From Carposina sasakii (Eukaryota > Arthropoda > Insecta > Lepidoptera > Carposinidae), in NCBI GenBank assembly GCA_014607495.2, contig CP053163.1:7730716-7794715 (forward strand): a stretch of 64,000 bases of DNA, given 5' to 3'. Below are positions 22,090 to 33,844 of the stretch, in pieces (position 1 is the stretch's first letter; the number at the start of each line of letters is the position of its first letter). The notes below the pieces were generated by a model. The model worked only from the letters and a program-made list of their open reading frames with translations, searched no databases and was not told the origin of the DNA. The position numbers and the translations under genes were made by a program.

Positions 22090-22209
22090 CTGGTACCATG
22101 GAACTCTAACTCGAGTTGAAGCAGAAAGTCTACTTACAGACGCTGAAGAAGGTGTATTTTTGGTCCGTAACAGTGAATCTGCGAAGCATGATTACTCTTT
22201 AAGCCTCAA
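22090..22209 (+). CDS. SHB-family adaptor, coding exon 5 (SH2 domain, N-terminal half)
   Basis: 120 nt between TTTCAG and AA|GTAAGT. It begins WYHGTLTRVEAESLL, the SH2 opening, and carries the phosphotyrosine-binding FLVR motif (VFLVRNSES, Arg at about residue 928), then KHDYSLSLK. The W-Y-H-G start, the AxAExLL helix and the SKHDYSLS strand are those of SHB/SHD/SHE/SHF SH2 domains. The Arg that contacts phosphotyrosine is intact, so the domain should bind. Confidence 0.95.
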
Positions 22210-22467
22210 GTAAGTTATTAGATTTTCTAATAGTCATACTTTTCATGATTCAGTCAAGCATTCAAGATTGAATAGATTCAAGTACAGCTGATTTTCCTAT
22301 AGATATGATTTAAGTTAAAATTAGGAATAATGATTTCTCTTTCCATCCCAAAAATATATCTTCCCGATAGGTCGCTATTTAAATTTTTATCTATACTTAC
22401 CTATCTTTCTCTTTATCATATTTATCAATATGATATGCGTACAATCAATTTGCTTTTATATTTTCAG

Positions 22468-22654
22468 GTCGACCCGCGGTTTCATGCATATGCGAGTTTG
22501 CCGCGGTACCGATGGCTACACTTTGGGCGGTGCGACCACAGCCTTCCCGACGGTACCGGCCCTGATGAGACATTACGTAACAGCTCAAAGGTTGCCAGTG
22601 AGGGGTGCTGAACATATGGCTCTATCCACACCATTGGCAGCTGTCCTCCTTTGA
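22468..22654 (+). CDS. SHB-family adaptor, last coding exon 6 (SH2 C-terminal half and stop)
   Basis: The acceptor TATTTTCAG|GTCGACC completes the split AAG codon to give SLK-STRGFMHMRV. The exon runs through GYTLGGATTAFPTVPALMRHY and RLPVRGAEHMALSTPLAAVLL to TGA at 22652. The GFMHM strand and the LP(V/I)(R/K)GAEH(M/L)(A/S)L block closely match vertebrate SHB-family SH2 domains. The SH2 domain ends only a few residues before the stop, as in SHB, so the protein has the usual layout of disordered N-terminus plus C-terminal SH2. The summed coding length from exon 1 is 3012 nt, an exact multiple of three. Confidence 0.95.
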
Positions 22655-23910
22655 ACATTCTCGTGATGACAACATGAGAGTTCTATCACTACAGCGTTGC
22701 GTATGTCAACGCTTCGTCAGCTAGCTTCGGCATCCTTGAAGGACAAAACGCATTATGCTGTTTGTATAAGTAAATCGTATTTTCCTTTAATTTGCCAGAA
22801 AAGTAAGCACAAGCAGGAGTTATTTTTATAAGTTTTAGCACCCAGTGAATACCAAAGAATTTTAAGATTGATGCTAAGCATTAGTTTTGCTAACTATGGG
22901 CTTTTGGTAATTAAAGTACATATACGCTAAGAATTTTAATTTTGCACTAATGTGTAATTTGAATGCTAGTCCCAATCCGTAAACAACCTGTGCATATTTA
23001 CAGACTTATTTATTCGCATATAATCAATGATTAATTTTAAACGATTTAATAATCAACTTATTATATCAATGGCCTTTTTTGTATCCGTACATGTAATGTC
23101 AGTATAATTATTTTATATAAGTAGCTTTACTATACCAGTTTCATAACATTTTGTCGCATGCGAAAAATGATAATGTTTAGTTGATAGAGTAGGTAATTTA
23201 ACGACCGGACCGGCTTATAGATAATAATATGAATAACGATAACACGTTTTTATTATATGGTTATTTACTTAGAGCGCTGCAAACTTATCAGTTCATGTGT
23301 GGTACTTGAGAATGAATTAAAATGAGATAAAATATAATTTTGAAATGACTTCGTAGACGCTGTGGGTCATTTAACTGAATATTTAAGTTTTTAGCGCTGT
23401 GATGATGATTCATTTGATAATATAAATAATAATAAAGAAATACATGGCCTAAGCTATAGAAAGTAGTTTTACGAATAAATAGAATCAGTTTTTGTATCAC
23501 CATTAGAATCATCAGAGGAATACCTGTTTTTAATGAATCACCCCGAAGGTCAAAGGAAACATTCAAATATCTATAGATAAAAATGTTCTTTGATTTGCAT
23601 AAAAATATTAATAGTAATCGTAAAACGAAAAAAAAAACATTAAAAGCCAATTAATTAAGAATTAAATTTAACCTGTTCCTGTAAATTTAACCTTACATAC
23701 ACACTTGTCCGTGATGGCTTTATTTCACAAATCTACAAATTTGATGGCCAATTTAAAGTATTAATGGAAGATCGATATTTGTAAACTAGAATGATTATGA
23801 TCTGGCTATTTTTAAATTATTTTACGGAGCTTTTTACTTAAGCACGGTCAATACATTCGTGTGGCACAGTAAATCTTTTTGCAATGAAACTTGGCTTTTA
23901 ATAAATCAGT
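22655..23910 (+). other. presumed 3' UTR of the SHB-family gene
   Basis: AT-rich non-coding sequence after the stop. AATAAA hexamers occur at about 23431, 23474 and 23900, and any could be used; transcript data are needed to choose. The 120-codon minus frame at 23288-23650 has no recognisable features. Confidence 0.4.
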
Positions 23911-24167
23911 CACTATCGTTTTATTCTTAAATTAAACGCACAGGAAGATAACGTACTGCATATTTATGAAAAAGTTATGTCAAAATCTAAAGTGAATTAT
24001 TTAATTGTCATCGTCCTCTTTCTGCACGTAACCCATTATTTATGGGGTCGTCGGCACAAATTGTGGTTTCGTTGGAAACTCATATCGCCAAGGACTCGGC
24101 GTTTGTTTTACGGCCGGCTGCCTACCAGAAATTCTACAGCCGAATATTGTCAGTACGAGTATAAGAT

Positions 24168-24381
24168 CTTTTCAAAATTAGTAATTATCTTTTGACACAA
24201 ACAAGGTAGTTAAAAAGAAACAACTTTCACTATGGGACCTACTCCGAAATAGAAATCTGCTGTTCCATACAATCTCGAATAATTACTGCACTGAAATGTA
24301 TGGAGTTGGTCCCATAGTGAAAGTTGTTTCTTTTTACCTACCTAGTTTTGTGTCAAAATATAATCACTAATTTTGAAAAGG
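24168..24381. mobile_element. foldback MITE just downstream of the SHB-family gene
   Basis: Two arms of about 70 bp (24168-24236 and 24310-24381) are near-perfect inverted copies, containing GAAACAACTTTCACTATGGG and its complement and the flanking TTTTGACACAAA. The loop is about 73 bp. No coding capacity. Class not identified. Confidence 0.8.
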
Positions 24382-25950
24382 CCTTACAATAATACATAAG
24401 AGTCCTTACAACTTCTTGTCTAACAAAAATTGGCAATTACGTTACGTACGTTAAGAAGAAACTTTGTTTGTGGTATTTAACCTCAAAGTAAAAGCACATA
24501 AAGTAAGATGGAAAGATAGCACATGTTATATAACATTCACATTAGTTATGTATATTTTTTGTTATGTTAGATGTAAGTAGTCATAAGTGTAACAGTGGAG
24601 AATGGGGCCCTATGTATTTTAATGTAAAATTAGTTTCTAGATGTCGCTTGGTTCTCACAGAAGATTAAACTGAAAAACAAAATCTAATCTATTGCATTGA
24701 GAGTAATAATAAAATTGATATGTCAGATAATCGTCTTGGTCCTATTGGTTTCTAAGCTTTATAAAGCTTTTTTAAATCTTGTCACTTTATATTTATAATT
24801 CTGTGGAATGCAAAACCGACTACTAGAAATAGCATAGCAGCTATTATTTAAGCTTAGGTATCACTGTGATTATCGGTTCGTTAAGAAAAGCCAAAAAATG
24901 TTGTGTAATAACATTAGTTTTTTTAATGTTTAATATGAAATAATATCGTATATAATCCAAACATATAATAATCTTAATATTCAGATTTAAATAACGATGT
25001 TGGTGAAACTTGATCTCAAATACATCCTCTTTGGAAAATTCAGTTACCTTAGACTTTTTAGAATTAATTTCATTGATTTGTACCTGATTTTGTGAATTAA
25101 ATATATGTTGACTTAAAAATAATAATTTTAACTTACGTTTTAACAAATTTACTTATCTTGTGTTATGTAAATTAGTTTGCGTAGATAAGTGTTATGATAG
25201 AACTGTATGGAAACGAGCGAATTTGGATGTGTGTATTAGAAACCTTTATTACAAGTACGTAATTACTAAACCACCGCAAAGCAGCTTCAGCAAGCGAGCA
25301 TTCTAATTTAATTATTAGGTTTTAATAACTTTTAATAGTAATAAGTGGGATATTTTACATAAGCACTTTGGAGCAGCCTAAATAATAAATGTTTTTGTAC
25401 GATGTTGTTTTATATATCGCGAATAACGCGAATGCGTAACGTCAAAATTGTTTATATAATTCATTTGTACTGATAGTCCCATTTTAATAATATGTAGTAA
25501 TGCATTATTATTAACATAGTTTATTAAAGCATTTCTTATAAATATCGGAAATTTGGAAAATGTGTCAAAATTTTGTCGAAAGCTACTTAGTTTGGGTCGA
25601 AAGGTAGTTTATACTGATAGCTTATCGTAGTTATAATCAACTGTAATTTTGAAGGTGTAGTTTGAAATTGATGACAAAATAAATGCCATAAAACAATTAC
25701 TTATTTTCATTTTACTCCTGTTTAAAAATAACAACCCAACTGATACAGGTATACAGTGTTTTGGGGTTATACGTTAATTTCGACATGTTATTAAGACCAT
25801 TGATTGGGCTTTTTTTACTATGGACACCTTTAGTATTATATTATAATTTCTACTTTATTACCTTGTTAGATATTTCTTAATTTCAGGCTATGTATGCAGG
25901 CCCAATCTTATTTATAATATTAAAAACCTAAGTACAAAGTCTTCACAGAC
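24382..25950. other. intergenic DNA, nothing recognised
   Basis: AT-rich, with AATAAA at about 25383 and 25677 that could serve a long 3' UTR. No protein-like frame or matched repeat. Confidence 0.4.
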
Positions 25951-25954
25951 TATA

Positions 25955-26276
25955 CAGGTTGATTTTTGGTCGTCAACGTTCCCGAAAACTATGGAATCTC
26001 CTCATTATCACGATCATTTTTCTCCATGGAAGGATACCTGGGAAGTGTCTGGTTTCCAAAATATTAGGGTCCAAAGTTGAGTAAATAGACTGCGTTTTTC
26101 TGCATAAATGCACATAGACGCGCGTAGCAAGATTTTTTCACGAGAATTAATATCCGTCTATAAAAAAAACTAACAAGAGCACTAGACACTATAAATTTCG
26201 CCCGGTCAAGTAATTAAAAAAAAAATCCCAGCATTTTACCCTTCGTTAATGGCGGCCACAAAAAAACACCCAGTAT
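25955..26276 (+). mobile_element. MITE family B copy 1
   Basis: It opens ACAGGTTGATTTTTGGTCGTCAACG, runs through CTCCTCATTATCACGATCATTTTTCTCCATGGAAGG and ACATAGACGCGCGTAGCAAG, and ends with CCCTTCGTTAATGGCGGCCAC. It aligns along nearly its whole length with the copy at 53092. The right end has no clear inverted repeat, so copies are one-sided or truncated. No protein is encoded. Confidence 0.75.
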
Positions 26277-27520
26277 TATCAAAATTCTATTGACTGTATA
26301 TCAAGGTAAACTTTTCCCCTTCAGACTCGCTCTGACTCCACATATCACTATTCGTAAACCTTACATTACAAATAAGTATACAACCACTTTTAAATTCAAT
26401 CACAATTAACTTAAGGCGAGGTAGTAGTGGACAAGTGAAAAACACCTTTCTCTAGAACAAATTGTTTTGGTATTTACAACTAACTATCGATCTTGAAAAT
26501 AATACTCAACATATTTAAAGATATTGTCTAAGGAATGTGCTAATTCGTGCTGTGGCATACTATACTACCTATCCATCAAATTCACGCATGCACAGTCCCT
26601 GAATTGCATGGCCTTAAAGGTCTGTTTGATCCTTCAATACCAAACGTGTTTATCCACTTTATATTCTATTGCTGTAGTTGCAGAATATAAATGGGCGCCA
26701 TCTAGTTTATGATAGACAAACTTATTGTTAATGCTTATTTTGAGCGTTCACGCCATCTGTTCAACGGAGTTGGAAATTCTAAGGATAGCTTTGACCCTTG
26801 GCACCACGTAGGTAGATAAGATAGGCAGGAAGTAAATAGTTTGAGAATTCGGTAAAAGATGTCTACCCTCAGGCAAACAAACCGATTACACCAAACCACA
26901 AAAGTTGTATAAAAGTTTAAGTAACATACAAGGCCGACAGGGTCTTTACTATTCTATTGATTTGGACAGAAAAGAGAGGTATTTATTTACCTAGTTATCG
27001 TAGCCACATAATTAGGTACATTCCCTTTTCTAAAATAAAAAATAATAAATTTAATAAGTTGGTTGTCTTATAGTTGTCTCCTACAACGTCATATAGCCAT
27101 AGAATTTCATATACAGGCTGTAACAAAAACAAAAATGCTATGCAAATATGTTAGGTAGGTAGGTACTATAAATCTAGGTATAGACAAAATAAAGATGGCA
27201 GATACATGACGTTGAACATGTCTCAGTTTCAAAAAATACATAGATATAATCATAATAATCACGACTTTATCCCTTACGAGGTAGTTTCTAAAAATACTTA
27301 AAATATATAATATAATACATATTACATTTCCAGATGCTTTGAGTACATACTTTTTATGGGTCTTTGAGACTCACAATAACATTTTTAGTTGTCAATATTA
27401 TAAGAAAAATCTTGAGATAATTATTAAAGTTGGACTAATTCTCCATACCTACTATTTAGAAAAACAAATATATTATTTCGAATCTCCTTTTGTAGACAGG
27501 TTCTATAGGTATAGGTATAC
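26277..27520. other. intergenic DNA with a MITE family A scrap at 27113-27160
   Basis: ATACAGGCTGTAACAAAAAC with ATGCTATGCAAAT near 27113-27150 is the left end of MITE family A without its partner. Otherwise nothing is recognised. Confidence 0.45.
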
Positions 27521-27522
27521 TA

Positions 27523-27881
27523 TACAGGATGTAAAAAGACAACGTTGTTTTTTTAATACCTCGTATTCTTTATAAGGTTGCGATCATTTTCTTCTATGGA
27601 ACCAACCCTGGGAAACTACAAAAAATTATGAAAAAATACTGTCATTTTATTGCAAGCAATGTATTCGTTTGATTTGACATGGTATCTTTGAAAAAAATGT
27701 TTGTTAACCGATTTCAGATGGATTTATGTAAAAAAAAAATGATAACATTAATGTAACTTTGGACCTTAATATCTTGGAAACCCGTGGTTTCCCAGGGGTG
27801 CTTCCATAGAAAAAAATGATCGTGTTGTTACAAAGAATACGAGGTATTAAAAGAACAAAGTTGTCTTTTTACACCCAGTAT
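27523..27881. mobile_element. foldback MITE related to family B
   Basis: The left arm opens ATACAGGATGTAAAAAGACAAC and the right arm closes GTTGTCTTTTTACACCCAGTAT, with inverted blocks GATCATTTTCTTCTATGGAA and TTCCATAGAAAAAAATGATC inside. The interior keeps the family B words CTGGGAAAC and TTAATATCTTGGAAACCC. Confidence 0.75.
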
Positions 27882-28204
27882 ACTGTCAATTTTTTCACAG
27901 CATCTTGCTTAACAACCCTAAAATGTTCTTATCCCGTTAAAAAATAAAAAATACTAATATACACTTGGATAATATGATATTAGTGTGTATAGAAAATCTT
28001 ATTGAAGAAATCTCTCAGTTTTCTATTTGTTTATCCCGAGCACATAAACAAAGCAAACAAAACGCAAGCAGCGATTCATGCGACGACACGACTATGTTGA
28101 CTCAGCTTTCTTATGTATATATGTACACCAGTATTGATTTGATCGAACAGAAATGTAAAGGTTATAGGATTTTACTCGTAGGTACAAGGAATATAGGTAA
28201 TCCT

Positions 28205-28335
28205 TATAATATTGTGCTGATGCGGGGCTTCACTAGAATACGTCAGCTGCATCTCCTTGCGTGCCCCGATAAGCGTGGCTGTGTGATCTCCTTTATGATT
28301 TTCCTATTTTGGCTACCCCATTTCAAGAATACAAT
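28205..28335 (-). repeat. dispersed repeat R2, reverse copy
   Basis: TTGTGCTGATGCGGGGCTTCACTAGAATACGTCAGCTGCATCTCCTT matches, in reverse complement, copies at 43530, 45750, 47915 and, in the same orientation, 61258. Typical words are GCATCTCCTT, GTCGACT and GCTAGCTT. Class unknown; possibly the tail of a non-LTR element. Confidence 0.65.
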
Positions 28336-28800
28336 CTTGCGTTCTTCAACCCTTTGACCGCCAAAGACGTCTTAAAGCGTCAAATGAAAACTAGCCACAG
28401 TCGCTGATGACGACTTAAAGCGTCTTAATTTTTGGGAATATTTGGTAGTAAAATACATACAAACTACTTGGTTTTTAACCTTGATCTTTGCATACACAGT
28501 CATAACAGTTCTTCGTTAATAGGCATAGAGCCCGATCCGTTGTAGATCAACTGTATAATATACACAGACTGCACAGTAATTTTTCTTATCATGTTATTGT
28601 TGTGGCCGGCAAGGATTAAGTCGTTATAATTATGAAATACAACTTGCTTTATTAAGTTCTGTTTTCAAATGTATTTAAAATTACTGAGCAAAGCATTTCA
28701 ATAGCGACTTAACAAAAAAAATGTAGATGTTTCACTATAGTGGTAGGTGCTGCAACATTCAACAGAAAGGTGCACGGCTCGCGTCAAAACGAAGAGTATA

Positions 28801-28927
28801 CAGGGTGTTTGGTCGTCAACGTTCCCAAAAACTAAATTTAATTTTTTCCCAGCATTCTTTTTCGCATAAACTTACTTTATTTGATTATAGAGTACGTACC
28901 CTTCGTTAAGGGTGGCCACGAAAAAAT
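28801..28927 (+). mobile_element. MITE family B, internally deleted copy
   Basis: It opens CAGGGTGTTTGGTCGTCAACG after TA, then jumps to TTTTTTCCCAGCATTC and the family B right end CCTTCGTTAAGGGTGGCCAC. About 200 bp of the interior present in the 53092 copy is missing. Confidence 0.75.
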
Positions 28928-28964
28928 AGTTACCTATTTCAACTAAGTTTAATAAAATTTAATT

Positions 28965-29085
28965 GACCGGTGGCTCAGTGGTTAGAGCGCTGACACGCGG
29001 AATGCAGAGGTCGTGGTTTCGATTCCCACCCGGGTGAGGAATTTTTTCCATTTCTTTATTAATAATTTTATAAAGTTTAATTGCT
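28965..29085 (+). mobile_element. tRNA-derived SINE (family S1), copy 1
   Basis: The head is tRNA-like, with a good A box (TGGCTCAGTGGTTAGAGCGC) and a near B box (GGTTTCGATTCCC), and the arms pair only roughly. It is followed by AATTTTTTCCATTTCTTTATTAATAATTTTATAAA. The same head and tail occur together, in reverse, at 44490-44589 and 54425-54525. Shared tail plus imperfect tRNA stem shows a SINE rather than a tRNA gene. Transcription would be by RNA polymerase III. Confidence 0.8.
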
Positions 29086-30565
29086 TGTTCTAAGTATAGT
29101 ATAAGGTATCTCTATATATATATATACACAAACATATGGTGGTACCGTCTGATACGAATGCTCTAATTGCCCGTGCTCAGTAAGTTAAAACGGCATAATT
29201 TTTCCTCATGACAGGCCCATTTCGCTTTATATGAGTTGACACGCGAAAAGACGAAGCACTCAAAGGTAATACAGTGGTCGAATTACTTCCGTGCTGTAAT
29301 AGTAGTGTAATGTTTGCCGTACATTTAGGGTATTATTATGATTTTTATTTCAATTTACCAGGTGAATATTTAATATTATGTGTAATGCATGTGTAGCAAA
29401 AGTACCTACTGCATCTTCAAATTTTAATACGAAACTAGTGATAAAACTTGTATTAGCGCTATTTTCTCCATCGCAAGTTAATAATGTGGCATTTGATGCA
29501 AGTGGGTATTAGTCTATTTGTCTGTTTTGAAAGAATAAACCATAGGATTAACCGCAAGGTAACGCTGTACCGCTAAGGGCCAACAAGTTATTCCCACCAA
29601 CTGCAGGATCAACAAAGCCGACTACAAAATGCAAAAAAAGCACAGGAAATCCCGAGAGGACTAAGTGGCTAACTAAGGTAATTCTACCAATCATGAAAGT
29701 TACGCTTAATATTAAATTAGGTGATAAACAAGACTATTACATGTGGACAAATGAATACTATCTACAAGTTGCTATACCAGCACCGGAAGCATGGAAAAAA
29801 CGCGACGTGGGTTTTTTTATCAACCGTGCGCGTTATTCCAGTCACCAAATGCGAGCATGGCAATGACAGAGATTCGGAACCCGCGCGCGCCTCGTCTTTT
29901 GGACAACTCGTTGAAGTAATTGTGCTACCATTGCGAAAGTAAAATGAATTTTATTAATTCAACACTAAATCGGTTGAATTGATATACAGTCACAGGAAAC
30001 AACGTTTCAATGTCAGCTTGAAATTTTGATATTTAGGTGCCACAAAAAGCGCGATTTACGTGAGTCGCGGACGGCATGCTACAAATGCTGAAAATTATAA
30101 GACAATTATTAAATGTCAAATTGCTTCACTTGAACGACAACGAACCATTTCCTGATCAATACGAGTAGCCAATAAACTGGTAAAACGATTTGTAGAAAGT
30201 CAACTGCCCGGATTTCTCATCAAATGGCCAGTAACTATTATTTATAGCAACCCCAGCCGCTTGCAATAACTCCCCGGGAACGTATTGGCAGTAAATTTTG
30301 TTGGCCGTACAGTGGCTAACTGAGATATATTTTTTTGTAAGTATTGAACTAGCTACCAGAAAGCAATTATGCCTAGAATCCGCTTATAATGCCATTAAGG
30401 AACGTTTTTGGTTATGGCAAAGTCTTGGTTTGACTGTTAATTTTACAGCGATTGAAAAATTTTCAAAATATTTCTGTATGTAATAACAGCTCCTTGTATG
30501 TACTATTAATTATATACATTGGTGGATGCAACTGCACATGTCACTTTTGCATATGTAGCAATGAG
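29086..30565. other. intergenic DNA, nothing recognised
   Basis: Contains a short (TA)n run near 29114. The segment 29560-29945 is GC-richer with a 73-codon + frame, but I see no known domain or splice partner. Confidence 0.4.
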
Positions 30566-30655
30566 GGTTATAATCCTCTCCGATTGTATCGGCTTTCCGT
30601 CCCATCGGTCTATGAGAGTGACGGAAAAGAGAGTGCATGTTGTTGTCTTTTGATG
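30566..30655 (+). repeat. dispersed repeat R1, copy 2 (left part only)
   Basis: ATCGGCTTTCCGTCCCATCGG followed by TATGAGAGTGACGGAAAAGAGAGTGCATG matches 1875-1925. The copy stops after GAGAGTGCATG. Confidence 0.65.
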
Positions 30656-30727
30656 TAGTTTTTTTTTTAATAGATAGAGCAATTCAAGAGGCAGGTTTTA
30701 TATGTATATAGCTTCCTAATAGCTAAC

Positions 30728-30796
30728 CTATCCCGTCTTCGCACGGGTGCAATGCCCTCTCAGGCGAACGAAGTCGTGGGCGGCCGCTAGTACTAT
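30728..30796 (+). repeat. Helitron-like 3' terminus fragment
   Basis: GGCGAACGAAGTCGTGGGCGGCCGCTAGT has the GC-rich hairpin and CTAG end seen in the Helitron-like copies, preceded by CTATCCCGTCTTCGCACGGG. Only the 3' end is recognisable. Confidence 0.5.
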
Positions 30797-31288
30797 ATGT
30801 GACATCTGTGTGGATGCATCCGTCTATGTCTAGTGCAGACTATACCACTTAATGAAGATCTTTTTTCAATAGCGCCTATATTTATTTATGTATACTCTAC
30901 CATTGATTTTAGTTGGCCCGACCTCGGGTTGTATAATCGAATCACTCGAAAACAAGATATTAGATTAGTTGTTTGTTAACTGTCTGGTTACAGCTAGCCC
31001 GAGCTCGGGCTCTGGGAGTTTGTGTAATTTGGATCGATAGTAATTATTACAGTTTCGTTTATTACACAGAAAGATATTAATGTGGTTGAATATGGCCCAG
31101 ATTAAAGAGAAATGAGTTTATATGAATAAGTATGAGGAAGTCACTGTAGGTATTGCTAATAAAAAGACTGCTTTTGAAAATGTATGCAAAATGTAAGGAA
31201 CATTCCCAAAATTCCCAAGGTACCTCCTAAGGTCTATGAAAAGACTAAGTAAAATTTTAGATATCTTGAAACATTTAAGTGTTCGAAC

Positions 31289-31593
31289 CAGGGTCTACTC
31301 TGAAATACCGCTTTCTAATCTTTCGGTCCGACCGAATCGAAGCCTTTGACAGCCTTTAACCCCACTACGAAATTGCTTCGGATGTTCACAACTCATTCGG
31401 AACCATAGAGAATAATTCACATTGACTAATATTAAAAGCTTTCTATTATCTAGCCTTATACCTGTCAAATAGAGTTCGATCGGACCGAATGAAAAAACGG
31501 CGCGACTGAACCGATCGAAGGAAGTTCGTAGTAGGAAACACCTCGATATTCGGCCGATACTTCGTTTATCGGTATTTCAGAGTAGACCCCCTG
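31289..31593. mobile_element. MITE with CAGGGTCTACTCTGAAATACC ends, 305 bp
   Basis: The left end CAGGGTCTACTCTGAAATAC and the right end GTATTTCAGAGTAGACCCCC are inverted over about 20 bp. The interior has several CGGTCCGACCGAA-like words (near 31324 and 31481) that also pair. No clear target duplication and no ORF. The CAGGG start could fit hAT, but this is not certain. Confidence 0.7.
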
Positions 31594-32058
31594 ACTTTAT
31601 CTCAACTTCGATATACAAAATATACGAGTATTATTCCAATGTACCCTCTGTCAAAAAGTACACGTGACACATACATAATTCAGCGACTCCATAAAAACGT
31701 TTATATTGTTACAAAGTAGCAGGTACAGGGAGTAGCTGTAATACTCGTAGTACGGCCGCGGATTAAAAACAAATTCGTACAAACCCTCCGCTGTTCATCG
31801 TGTGACTATGTCCATCACGTTCGTGATCGTGACTGACTCAGGCACAACAACACATCTATATGATGTAATAGATACGTTCAGCGAAACGCGTAGAGAATCT
31901 TTCCACAATTTTGAGACTTCAAATCACATATTGATCACTAATTTGAATTTATTTGACTTTTGTATTATGATGTATAGTTAAAACCTAGTTTTTAGGTATT
32001 TATATCGGCCTACTGAAACGAAATAGGTACACAATTTTGATGCTGAAAAAATTATATA

Positions 32059-32328
32059 CAGGGTGTTTGTGACAGCCCGGAAAATATTAATACCATGTCA
32101 TCAGACCCTTCTGAGCCAGAAAACACTGAAAATTTTCGCAGGAAAATTCCAAAATTTTGCGATATTTTTTTCACATTTTAATTTTTAATTTTTTAAAATA
32201 TCAATAATCAGCAAAGATTACTGATAATCAAATTAAAAATACATTTCCTGCGCGTAATAACACTGTCGTGTAACTCAATGGTACTTGTTCAGCATTTCAG
32301 TATTTGTCTGGCTGTCACCCACACCCTG
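32059..32328. mobile_element. TA-flanked MITE, short TIRs
   Basis: Ends CAGGGTGT...ACACCCTG with TA outside each end; GACAGCC near the left and GGCTGTC near the right extend the inverted repeat. The interior (CGCAGGAAAATTCC... and CATTTCCTGCGCG) does not match families A or B. 270 bp and non-coding. Confidence 0.7.
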
Positions 32329-33154
32329 TATTATAAATCAAAAAAATTTGGAATTCTCCGATGAAAACTTTAAGTCGGTTTTGTTTTAGAATCCTCGTAT
32401 GAAGTCGATATAGTTATAAATGTTTTTCCGGCTGACACTTACAGACTGCATGTTGCAACGGCAGAACTACGAGTACCTATTTTCAACAAACAGACATTGT
32501 TATGTAACCTCCTCTTTGTGTTTGCTCTATGACTGTTACCTATCAAAAAACGTTTTGGCACGTAAAGGGTCTCTTCATTTTGCTGTTATTATCTCCATTA
32601 AATGTTAGGGCATAAAAGAGTTTATGTAAAGGGATGTGTCGTACTCGTATTATCCAGCCCCTATTATAATGTACGTTTTTTTAAGGGATTGATCAGCAAA
32701 TAGACGGGGGGAAAGAGAGGAACCCTTAACCCTTTTCTTAACAGTGGAGAAGTTAGAATTGTACTAATAAATAATTTGTGGATTGGGCTAAATAAAAAAA
32801 CACGTTTGAAAATAAATCATTATTATCGAACCCACGAAATGGTTTTAAAAATGATAACTCTTGAAAAACTATTTTATTAATATTTGCATCAAAAGTGGGA
32901 CAGAATATAATTACCATTGTCTTGATAAACAATCATAACTATCAGGTACCGCAACGAACCATAAAAAATAAATACCATAAATTGAACTACAATTAAATTG
33001 TGCCACCACTCCCCTTGATGGTATGCCATAGGTTATAGAATTAGTAACCACCGTAACGAATAAATACAAGACTTGTGTCCACGTAGTGCAGTTACGCTGC
33101 TGGCTATAATAGGTATCCACTATGCACACGAACAAAGCAATTTTACTAATAATA
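32329..33154. other. intergenic DNA, nothing recognised
   Basis: No protein-like frame or repeat match. Confidence 0.4.
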
Positions 33155-33215
33155 TCGTCGACGTTGTCGTCGTCGGCCTATTGCAGGCCACTGCAGAACG
33201 TAGGCCTCTCCCACT
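33155..33215 (-). repeat. RTE-type LINE 3' tail, fragment
   Basis: In reverse complement the sequence reads GAGAGGCCTACGTTCTGCAGTGG, the same tail as at 11860-11890 (GGAGGCCTATGTCCAACAGTGG). Only the tail is present. Confidence 0.6.
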
Positions 33216-33234
33216 AATGTACGAGTATTTTTTT

Positions 33235-33464
33235 TTTTTTTTCACACACTACACAACACATTAACCTAGTCCCACATTAAGATCCCTAAGGTCTTGTGTC
33301 GTGGGTACTAAGCAACGGTATATAAATACATAGATAAGTATAGAAACATGACTCGGAAACAGACATCGATATTCATCATATCAATGTTTGCACCTACCAG
33401 GATTCGAACCCAGGACCTATGGCGTCGCAGGCAGGGTCACTACCCACTAGACCAATCGGCCGTC
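33235..33464 (-). mobile_element. tRNA-derived SINE (family S2), near complete
   Basis: On the minus strand a tRNA-like head opens GACGGCCGATTGGTCTAGTGG (A box TGGTCTAGTGG), with a perfect B box GGGTTCGAATCC at about 33399-33411. The body follows (GATATGATGAATATCGATGTC..., TTAGTACCCACGACACAAGACC), ending in an A-rich tail (the T run at 33229-33242 on the + strand). Both pol III boxes are intact. The acceptor stem does not pair well, so it is not a functional tRNA. Confidence 0.8.
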
Positions 33465-33844
33465 ATTAATGTAACATTATTATTTCATATGCTAGTCTTA
33501 ATTAATTTCCTTTTTTTTAAACCAAGTTTCCACCTCTTCTAGCCGGTAGTGATACAACACCTCAGTGTATACCTATCGATCGTACAAGTGCCTAAGTGGG
33601 TCAGGTTGTTCTACTATATTTGGTTCGACCTTTTTATAGATTTATGTTTTTGGTGATTAATTTTGTACAATACGTGTTACTTACGTGGTCTGTGGCTTTT
33701 ATGCTGGAAATAGATGCCTTTTATTATTTCGCTTATTGAAAGTGAAATGTGATACACATTTTTACAGGTAATTTTGGTAAGTTTAGTTATCTTATAAAAG
33801 CAGATTCTTCTACAATATGTGCACAGAACACTGTACAGAATGAT

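Noticed and set aside
23288..23650. 120-codon minus ORF in the 3' UTR region
   Set aside because: Low-complexity, Leu/Ile/Phe-rich translation of AT-rich DNA with no known domain.
27965..28357. 130-codon + strand ORF as a host gene
   Set aside because: Its second half is the repeat R2, and the first half has no domain or splice support.
28965..29036. genuine tRNA gene
   Set aside because: The arms pair poorly, the head is followed by a tail shared with two other copies, and the B box has an extra T. It is a SINE.
33391..33464. genuine tRNA gene on the minus strand
   Set aside because: Although both pol III boxes are good, the acceptor stem does not pair and a SINE body and A-tail follow.
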